From Leclercia adecarboxylata (GTDB lineage: Bacteria > Pseudomonadota > Gammaproteobacteria > Enterobacterales > Enterobacteriaceae), in contig NZ_CP040888.1 of NCBI RefSeq assembly GCF_006171285.1, positions 124,001-188,000 of the forward strand: a stretch of DNA of 64,000 bases, read 5' to 3'. The position numbers and the translations under genes are program-made. Positions 57,771 to 64,000 of this stretch are shown here, in pieces (positions within the stretch are counted from its first letter, which is position 1; every line of letters begins with the position of its first letter). A model generated the notes under the pieces. It was not told the DNA's origin and did not search any database. It was given only the letters and a program-made list of their open reading frames with translations.

Positions 57771-58952
57771 TTACCTCACAGAGGGGTAGCTGGTGGCATT
57801 AACAGATTCTACTAAGCGGGTAGTGGTACCGGTAAGGCTCTCAATATTTGAAGACAGGCTCATCAGCATGCCGAGTGCAGAACGGAGATTACGATGAGGC
57901 TCATTGTAGTTTTTGAACGTGTCAGTGGAGTACATTTTTGAAAGACGTGTACGGATCTCTACTGACGTAAGATCTCCATCCACCAGGCCGTACTTAACTG
58001 CCTGAGGTGTTGGCCATACACGGCCTGAATAGAGAGAAACAGCATCGGCATCATGACGCGAGAGAAGCTTTTTACCCCGTCCAAGTTCAACATCAGTTAT
58101 AAATTTTTCATGCATCGTGTTCAGGATCTCCTTCTGCATGAACTCCCTCGTTGAATCGGACAATGGGTGGAAGGGGTCAAGAGCATCTTTGAACTCACCG
58201 GCCGTAAGGGGCTCATTCTTGACGCCTACTGTGCTCATGATCTCTGACAGATTCCAGTGGTCCATACGCACACCGATAGAACCGATCAGGGCATTACTGT
58301 CGGCATAAATTGCATCAGCGGGCGATACCGCGTAATAGCATGCGGATGCGCATATGCCTTTCACACTAACGATGATTGGTTTATATGAGTCTGCGATATC
58401 AGAGAAAAAACGACCGGTACCGCTGGAGAGTACTTCGAGGGAGTTTTGCTTCGACCGTGCTTCATCGCCACGTTCTGTGCTCCCGGTTTTGTTACTCTTG
58501 TCAGCGGCTACAGATGAAAGAGAGCCACCGGCATCTGATACGCGTTCAATCTGTGGCTGGTGGTTTTTAAGCGCGTTTATCTGGCGGTAAATAATGATGG
58601 CGTCAGAGGGACCACCACCACCTGACTCTGCCTCGATAATAACTGCTTTGGCATGGGGATTATTGTAAGCTTTGGCAAGAGCTGTTGCGATCACTGTTCC
58701 ATCGCCCGTTTCCGAGCCGGTACCCATCTCGCCAGAAATCCGTATTACAGCTATATGGTCTTTCTTCCCTTCAGCGTCCTGCCATTGTTCGTAAAGATTG
58801 TAGAAAGAAAACCCTACAGCGGTCATGGCAATTAGCGACATAGCAACTTTTGCCGTGGTATGAATGCGAAACATCTTATAAAAACGGTCAGCGTTATCAT
58901 TGAGCGATTCTTTGATATTTGTAGGGGACTTCCTTTTTTTACTGCTTAACAT
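57771..58952 (-). CDS. Membrane-anchored S49 (SppA/SohB-like) serine peptidase
   Basis: The 393-residue protein has a membrane segment at about 35-55 (AKVAMSLIAMTAVGFSFYNL) and a ClpP/crotonase-fold peptidase domain. The Ser/Lys dyad is visible: Ser203 in GICASACYYAVS, and Lys255 in AGEFKDALDPF. A polar insert at about 135-185 (SDAGGSLSSVAADKSNKTGS) is longer than in SohB. Signal peptide peptidases clear signal peptides. In a transfer operon it may process pilus or transfer membrane proteins, but no substrate is shown. It starts 10 bp after the DUF4400 gene. Confidence 0.85.
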   Translation of the reverse strand: MLSSKKRKSPTNIKESLNDNADRFYKMFRIHTTAKVAMSLIAMTAVGFSFYNLYEQWQDAEGKKDHIAVIRISGEMGTGSETGDGTVIATALAKAYNNPHAKAVIIEAESGGGGPSDAIIIYRQINALKNHQPQIERVSDAGGSLSSVAADKSNKTGSTERGDEARSKQNSLEVLSSGTGRFFSDIADSYKPIIVSVKGICASACYYAVSPADAIYADSNALIGSIGVRMDHWNLSEIMSTVGVKNEPLTAGEFKDALDPFHPLSDSTREFMQKEILNTMHEKFITDVELGRGKKLLSRHDADAVSLYSGRVWPTPQAVKYGLVDGDLTSVEIRTRLSKMYSTDTFKNYNEPHRNLRSALGMLMSLSSNIESLTGTTTRLVESVNATSYPSVR

Positions 58953-58962
58953 CTGACCACCT

Positions 58963-59625
58963 TTACATGAGTTTTTGAAAGTTAGACCACAAGCGATTCA
59001 ATGCAATTCCCAGTATCAATAAAGCGACTGGTGGGAAAAGTTGAGCGATATTGTTAAATAGTGACATATTTGGCATGACCAGGTAGACCATCGTTAAAGC
59101 ACTGATCACCCAAAATGCTCGAAACCAAATACGATAAAACTGAACTGTAACCTTACCAAATACGTACCTCTTCAATTTCCACTGGTACATTCCATCTGCT
59201 AGCATGGCAAATAGATAGGGCAGAAAAACGATTAGCCACCCCAGGATTAAGTTCCACCGGAAAATGGACTGATAAAGTAAGAGGGGTATGTTTTTGGCCA
59301 TAGTGTAATTAATAGAGGTAAATTTTTCAGCAACAATGTTAATACCTCTGGCTGGTTTTTTGGTGTCAGGGATCAGAATAGTATTCAGATAGTCAATTAA
59401 CTTATAGTCATGTACCAACCAATTTAAAGTCGCTTCACTATTTGCAATGACAGACTTCCAACGGTCATTTGATATGATGGACCGGCTTGCATTAACCTCC
59501 TGAGTAATCTGATATTTGAGCTCCTCAGTATTCTGGAAAGCCAAGCTGTAACCAAAATAAATGACCATGCCAAAAAAAAGCATTGTTCTGAGCACTGCTG
59601 CCCTGCTTGTATTATCCGCAGCCAT
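58963..59625 (-). CDS. DUF4400-type transfer membrane protein
   Basis: From ATG 59625 (after ggagggaaagc) the 220-residue protein has four membrane segments: near 13-31 (VLRTMLFFGMVIYFGYSLAF), 124-145, 170-187 and 195-212. The pattern and the neighbours (TraD-like gene and unknown before it) match the DUF4400 membrane proteins that follow traD in MOBH plasmids and integrative elements. The family assignment is by layout. It overlaps the previous gene by 14 bp. Confidence 0.65.
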   Translation of the reverse strand: MAADNTSRAAVLRTMLFFGMVIYFGYSLAFQNTEELKYQITQEVNASRSIISNDRWKSVIANSEATLNWLVHDYKLIDYLNTILIPDTKKPARGINIVAEKFTSINYTMAKNIPLLLYQSIFRWNLILGWLIVFLPYLFAMLADGMYQWKLKRYVFGKVTVQFYRIWFRAFWVISALTMVYLVMPNMSLFNNIAQLFPPVALLILGIALNRLWSNFQKLM

Positions 59626-60721
59626 TGCTTTCCCTCCATTCACGAAAAAGAGCTAGCCTCTGATCGTGATTGCAATAGTTGTTACGCCACATCGTCGGGA
59701 TACCCAGGAGCCAGTGGTACTGTTTAGGTATGATTTGGTCGATGAGGCTTAACTCCGCCAGTTCTTTATGCTCTGCGCTTTTCCACTCGATCTGTCCCAC
59801 ATCAGGAACAAATACAGCGGTCCTTGCTTTTGCGGCCTGGCGGGAAAATTCTATAAAGTTGATGCCCCACGGCGTCCAGTATCTGTACTGCTCGTTTAGG
59901 CCGATGTTAAACACCGGCAGAGAAAGAGTTGAGTCGGCAAAAGCCGAAATCACATTTTTGCAGACTCTTGGACTATCTATTTTTTCCTGTTCGGTTTTGA
60001 GATGAGTCAGCAGTGCACGGTCAATAATGCTGTTAAAGGTGTTTGTATAAAGGCCATTAGGGTCAGGAAGCTGATCTATGGCAGTAATGATTTTAAATTT
60101 TAACCGAGAAAGAAAGGGAGAGTCCTCAATAGTAACTATATGACTATGTGTTGTTTCTGGATGAATCTGGGGTTTGATGCGCTGTACTTGTTTAAAAGAG
60201 ACACTACCTGGCAAATTAATGAATGCGCCCACCGTGCGTGTTAAATCGACGAAATAAGGCAAAAGATAACAACCAAGCATACGGGCATTCTTTTTTACAA
60301 GATCACACCGTACGTCATTGTTATCGAAAGAAATACGGAAACTAACGAATTTACGTTCAGGACCTTCGCTGGTGGTCAGTGATTGAATCCATTCATGGCA
60401 TGATCCTTGTGGTACCGACCAGTAGCTGGTTTCACGGTCCCCAAAGGGATCAGTCGTGATCAACTCTCCCTTTAAAAGGAAAAGCTCAGACAGGGTATTT
60501 GCCATGGAGAATAGGGAATCGATATCGTTGCTCTGACAAAATTTTCCCAAATGATGAAACGCGTTTTTTTCTATCATAGTTAGCCGATCTCGAACTTCCT
60601 GAGAATCTGCGTACTTTAAACCCAAAGACTGAAAGCGCCTTTTTACGAGCGAGCGACATTTGCTGACTTTTAGTGCAGAGCTTAAAATTTGCTGGCGCGT
60701 CAGGACAATTTTTTCATCCAT
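59612..60721 (-). CDS. Unknown transfer-operon protein, 369 residues
   Basis: It starts at ATG 60721, overlapping the traD stop (TGATG), so translation is coupled. The protein MDEKIVLTRQQILSSALKVS to LALFREWRESNGCG is soluble, with mixed strands and helices and no named domain. Cotranscription with traI and traD suggests a role in relaxosome or coupling. In related elements this position is held by a conserved protein of unknown role. Confidence 0.7.
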   Translation of the reverse strand: MDEKIVLTRQQILSSALKVSKCRSLVKRRFQSLGLKYADSQEVRDRLTMIEKNAFHHLGKFCQSNDIDSLFSMANTLSELFLLKGELITTDPFGDRETSYWSVPQGSCHEWIQSLTTSEGPERKFVSFRISFDNNDVRCDLVKKNARMLGCYLLPYFVDLTRTVGAFINLPGSVSFKQVQRIKPQIHPETTHSHIVTIEDSPFLSRLKFKIITAIDQLPDPNGLYTNTFNSIIDRALLTHLKTEQEKIDSPRVCKNVISAFADSTLSLPVFNIGLNEQYRYWTPWGINFIEFSRQAAKARTAVFVPDVGQIEWKSAEHKELAELSLIDQIIPKQYHWLLGIPTMWRNNYCNHDQRLALFREWRESNGCG

Positions 60722-62805
60722 CAATGCAACTTCCTTAGAAATTTATTAAGATTTTTGATATCGAGATTTTGACGCAAAGTAACTTTTCCGGCCTTCTTGA
60801 AAAGCATTTCCGACAGAGTTGTGTTTGGCTTCATTTGTTTCTCAGCAACAGCAATAGGGATTTGGCCTACAACCTTCCTGCCATCTTGAAGCCTGGCAAC
60901 TATGTGAAACATAGGGACCTGACCCAAGAGATCCTTTGGAATACTCTCTTCTAAAGTTGTCTGCTTTCTTTCTGAGATTGAACCTGAGAAGTTATTATGC
61001 GGCAAAGATGTTTCTGAACCGGTCGTATAAGTGACCATATTTGTGCTTATCGCACTCTTACCAAAGTTCTCTACAACAAGCGTCTGAGTAGGAGTATCGT
61101 TGACTCGCAAGCTTATATAATTGTTGCAGAGCCCCGTAATTCGATTGGCAGTTTCAACACTTGCCGCAGCAATAAAGTCGGAGATGGTTTGGGTGCAAAT
61201 AAACAGTGCAATTTTCGCTGCACGACCCTGCGCCAGAAGGTTAATCATAGGGTTGTTAATGGCTGAGTGTGCCTCATCAACAAAAATACTTATCCTGGAA
61301 TTAGCTGACATATCACCATCTTGAGCGTTGTAGCGACTACCGGCACAGGAGGTCAGATCTGACATTATTAATTGAGAAATAGCAGCTGCTGTATCGGGGT
61401 TTGAAAGGCCATCAAGCGAAATGTATAGCACCCCGCCAGTGCTGAACATCCCTTCGCTTGTTACAATTTCTCTTGATGATACTGAGTTCGGGTTAGGAGA
61501 TAAAAGCTCATTTAAAGGTTTTTCAATGAGCATATCGAAAACAGGCATAATACCTGCGGTCATTTTAGCCATATGCTCTGGGTCGGACATTGAGTAATCA
61601 ATAAGCTGGGAAACAGTATCTAACCAGTCTATTTGTTCGGACCCCTCGTAATTCATGAAATGAGCCGTAAACCATTCAGCGAGACGCTTGAAACGTACCG
61701 GCAAGGTATCGTTAGCGACGTACTTAACTTTTTCGGTCCAGACATCGTAACCATAATATCTCGCGTAACATGACTCCATTACCTTGACTGTAAGATTCAC
61801 AATAGACATGTGGCTTTTCATGTTCTTGTGAATCAGATAAATAGAAGGCTTTTTCTCTATGTAAGAAAGCCCGGAAATCACATTGGAAACGAGAGCCTTG
61901 GCATACTGAACGAATGGGTTAACCTCACCGGGAACTGTCACCAAGCTCAAAAGACGAGATGTTAGGTCAGAAACATTAGTATAGGTGTTGCAGACATCAA
62001 TACAGACCGAAGATGCTGGCTGGCCAGGATGAAATTTATAGAAAGGAAGACCGAGGGTCTTAGCCTCTTCCATTAGAGATTCTCGCCACTCTGCATCGTT
62101 CTTTGGATCTATGACAACAACAACATGACCAAGATGAAGCATGCTAATGCTTAGTAAACGCTGTAGCACCGTTTTCCCGGTACCCACGTTTCCGGTTATC
62201 AGAGTATGACCAAACCAATTGTCTTCAGTTACAAATATGGGTTCCCTACGTTCCACAGCAAAAATTGCATTGCTGCCGCCCATCTTACGAGCCATTGCGT
62301 CAAAATGTCTCTTAATTGGGTTGAAGACGAATGGCAACTCGATCTCACGTTTATCACTGGAGAGGTTAGCTATTTGATATGCCCGATCCGCATGTTCCGG
62401 ACCCCACTCAAACCCATCACAAAAATAGGACTTTCGCTCGGGTATATCCTTATTTTTATTTTGATAATCCTGAACCAGTTGACGATACTTTCGCTCATTG
62501 GAGAAAAAGTTACTTTTGTTAATTACACGCAGTGAATCAAGACTAACGAACATGAAATGTCGCTTGAATACACGCCAATGAGCCATCAAAAATGGCGCTG
62601 CTGTTTTGCAACGATAAAGGCACAGCAAAAAAAGCAATATTGAGGTGAACAGAACTATTGGGGCGATGTCCAGTCCGTCTGAAGAAAGTCCCATATAAAG
62701 CATAGAAACCGAACAAATCAAAAGTATTGAGGCACTACGATACTCAAGAATAGGCCGATAAAAATTCTCTTGTGCATGGAGGTTAGTCCTCTTCGAATCT
62801 GACAT
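60721..62805 (-). CDS. traD: TraD/TraG-type coupling protein (type IV secretion ATPase)
   Basis: The 694-residue inner-membrane ATPase delivers the relaxosome to the mating-pair apparatus. Two membrane segments are at about 24-40 and 46-66. Walker A is GNVGTGKT (205-212) in FGHTLITGNVGTGKTVLQRL, and Walker B is SRISIFVDEAH near 505. The VirD4-like C-terminal part includes NYISLRVNDTPTQTLVVENF. It starts inside the traI stop (TAATG). Two AAAGTWACTTT sequences lie inside it. Adjacent traI of the TraI_2 (MOBH) type makes TraD the best name. Confidence 0.9.
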   Translation of the reverse strand: MSDSKRTNLHAQENFYRPILEYRSASILLICSVSMLYMGLSSDGLDIAPIVLFTSILLFLLCLYRCKTAAPFLMAHWRVFKRHFMFVSLDSLRVINKSNFFSNERKYRQLVQDYQNKNKDIPERKSYFCDGFEWGPEHADRAYQIANLSSDKREIELPFVFNPIKRHFDAMARKMGGSNAIFAVERREPIFVTEDNWFGHTLITGNVGTGKTVLQRLLSISMLHLGHVVVVIDPKNDAEWRESLMEEAKTLGLPFYKFHPGQPASSVCIDVCNTYTNVSDLTSRLLSLVTVPGEVNPFVQYAKALVSNVISGLSYIEKKPSIYLIHKNMKSHMSIVNLTVKVMESCYARYYGYDVWTEKVKYVANDTLPVRFKRLAEWFTAHFMNYEGSEQIDWLDTVSQLIDYSMSDPEHMAKMTAGIMPVFDMLIEKPLNELLSPNPNSVSSREIVTSEGMFSTGGVLYISLDGLSNPDTAAAISQLIMSDLTSCAGSRYNAQDGDMSANSRISIFVDEAHSAINNPMINLLAQGRAAKIALFICTQTISDFIAAASVETANRITGLCNNYISLRVNDTPTQTLVVENFGKSAISTNMVTYTTGSETSLPHNNFSGSISERKQTTLEESIPKDLLGQVPMFHIVARLQDGRKVVGQIPIAVAEKQMKPNTTLSEMLFKKAGKVTLRQNLDIKNLNKFLRKLH
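60776..60786. repeat. AAAGTWACTTT palindrome, copy 7 (inside traD)
   Basis: AAAGTAACTTT at 60,776-60,786 near the end of traD. On the minus strand it is preceded by ccgga, the same flank as copies 4 and 6. Confidence 0.7.
62506..62516. repeat. AAAGTWACTTT palindrome, copy 8 (inside traD)
   Basis: AAAGTTACTTT at 62,506-62,516 within the first 100 codons of traD. It encodes part of INKSNFFSNE, so chance from coding is possible for this copy. Confidence 0.6.
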
Positions 62806-64000
62806 TATAGGTTCCCAGCCTCTTTCAGGTTATTGATAATTCGTTCAATGTCCACTTTCGCCCGGTCTGATGCGGCCAGCAAAGTAGGCATGTTAAATGC
62901 ATGGCATTTTGTATTGATCACAGCACCAGAATTAACGAGGTACTGAGGAAGCTTATTGAAAAGATCTTGAGCCTCTAACTGCGACCCAAATTTTTCCACG
63001 CAAGATTGGGTCAGATAGAGAGTATTAGGAGTACTTACCATAAATCTGTTTTTGCGCTTTCTTTTAAACGCCACCTCCATTTTGGACAGAATTTGATGCA
63101 GTACTAACGCAATTTCTACAAATTCAAGCTCTGTAACGTCACCTTCGCTTATAAGCGAGAATTCACCATTTTGGTCTGATTCAGTAGATGCAAAGACTTT
63201 ACTGTTCAGATTGTGACCAGAAACAGGTGATGCTGGTTTTTGTACTTCTGCTTTGTCCGATGATTTATTCCGGTTGCGCTTGGGATTTTGTTTTTCTACC
63301 GGTGCTGTTGGGGCGAACAGTCTGGCCAGTGCTGGCGAAAGATGATGCCCCTTAGCGTCTGTGGGCGCATGCTCTCCATTTGATTCTTCAAGTACAGGAG
63401 GTAAGGCGGGCTCTTCACTTGCCATCACACTGGTTGCGGCTGCTTCGGTCTGGGAATACACAACTTCAGCTGGTGGTGGGCAGTTACCCTCAGTATCTGG
63501 TTCTGAGTTTTCTTGTCCTACAGAAACATCCATAGAGCGTTCATTCGTACCCTGGGGATCAGCGTTCTGTTCTCGGTTAAGTTCTGGTAATTCTGACGGC
63601 TCGGAGAGAAGCTTTTCATTATGGACCGAAGAGCTTGTTGCACAACTACCGACTTCTGGCCGAGAAACACTAAGCTGTGAGAAATCGGTATAATCAATGA
63701 TCTCATGCTCTTCATCTTCTTTCTCAAAAAGATGTTGATAATGTTCATATTCCACAGCCTCAGTTTTCAGCGGACCAGTCGCGGATGCACTATCGGTTCC
63801 ATGATATTCCACGTCGCCAGAATGTTCTTCGACTGCATTTACACGTGGGGGAGGCAGCTCAAGCGTTTGCTTTGGACGTGGGGCAGAGTTTTCAACAGAA
63901 GACTCATCATTAATCACTAATGCCTGATACATAGAAGTATTGAAAAGTGACTTTAAAGTTGTTGGCCTTCTTGGCTCATGATAGGTGAGCTGGAACCCGG
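62805..64000 (-). CDS. traI: TraI relaxase (MOBH, TraI_2 type), C-terminal part
   Basis: The frame is open from the window end (FQLTYHEPRRPTTLKSLFNT then SMYQALVINDE) and stops at 62,805, so ATG 63,932 is not the start. Visible are a long acidic, Pro/Ser-rich linker and a C-terminal domain of about 110 residues: LEFVEIALVLHQILSKMEVA, FKRKRKNRFMVSTPNTLYLT, ending IERIINNLKEAGNL. That arrangement fits the TraI_2 C-terminal domain of MOBH relaxases. The catalytic HD-type N-terminal part lies outside the window. It is the first gene of the transfer operon seen here. Confidence 0.75.
   Translation of the reverse strand, partial: GFQLTYHEPRRPTTLKSLFNTSMYQALVINDESSVENSAPRPKQTLELPPPRVNAVEEHSGDVEYHGTDSASATGPLKTEAVEYEHYQHLFEKEDEEHEIIDYTDFSQLSVSRPEVGSCATSSSVHNEKLLSEPSELPELNREQNADPQGTNERSMDVSVGQENSEPDTEGNCPPPAEVVYSQTEAAATSVMASEEPALPPVLEESNGEHAPTDAKGHHLSPALARLFAPTAPVEKQNPKRNRNKSSDKAEVQKPASPVSGHNLNSKVFASTESDQNGEFSLISEGDVTELEFVEIALVLHQILSKMEVAFKRKRKNRFMVSTPNTLYLTQSCVEKFGSQLEAQDLFNKLPQYLVNSGAVINTKCHAFNMPTLLAASDRAKVDIERIINNLKEAGNL

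Overview
The window is a segment of a large conjugative plasmid from an enterobacterium (Klebsiella, Escherichia or a close relative). Nearly every recognisable part is of that kind: IS1, IS903, IS5, IS66, IS3 and IS110 elements, an almost K-12-like E. coli lac operon, an frmRAB formaldehyde locus, a pcoE remnant, a hok/sok locus, a kilA-like klaABC operon and a MOBH-type TraI/TraD transfer module. The TraI/TraD type suggests an IncHI- or IncA/C-like plasmid, but no replication initiator is visible, so the incompatibility group stays an inference.

Positions 1-25,000 are an accessory region built from nested mobile elements. In order: the end of an IS3-family element joined to an IS5 remnant; a glutathione-independent formaldehyde dehydrogenase; an IS1 with a damaged insB; a lacA'-lacY-lacZ-lacI block with a C-terminally truncated rclA; a 68-bp IS1 end cut by IS903; a pcoE remnant; a broken IS66-family element; a nest of IS3 pieces around an IS110 element; the frmR-frmA-VOC-frmB operon; another IS1; and a full-length IS66-family element with an 8-bp target duplication. 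Lactose use and formaldehyde detoxification are the cargo. Formaldehyde can be oxidised with glutathione (FrmA/FrmB, repressed by FrmR) or without it (the enzyme at 1296).

Positions 25,000-37,300 hold a KAP-family P-loop NTPase split by a one-base frameshift, a 488-codon unknown gene, an HNH nuclease, a gene with IS903 inserted just before its ribosome binding site (clean 9-bp duplication), and a klaA-klaB(telA)-klaC operon. Positions 37,400-57,000 are plasmid backbone made mostly of small unknown genes with good ribosome binding sites. They include a family of related small proteins, a hok/mok/sok toxin locus interrupted between its last two codons by a group II intron, and a ParB-like gene. 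Positions 57,000-64,000 (minus strand) are a transfer operon: TraI relaxase C-terminus (running off the window), TraD-like coupling ATPase, an unknown protein, a DUF4400-type membrane protein, a membrane S49 peptidase and a NERD-domain protein, mostly overlapping or nearly abutting, ending in a terminator.

The most notable unexplained signal is an 11-bp palindrome, AAAGTWACTTT, present eight times between 30.5 and 62.5 kb and not seen in the transposon-rich first 30 kb. Five of the six intergenic copies lie about 95-170 bp before a plus-strand gene, and two precede the ParB-like gene. It looks like the site of a plasmid-wide DNA-binding protein. Other items worth a look are the intron in hok, the IS110 element sitting in the conserved catalytic motif of two different IS3 transposases, and the S49 peptidase inside the transfer operon.
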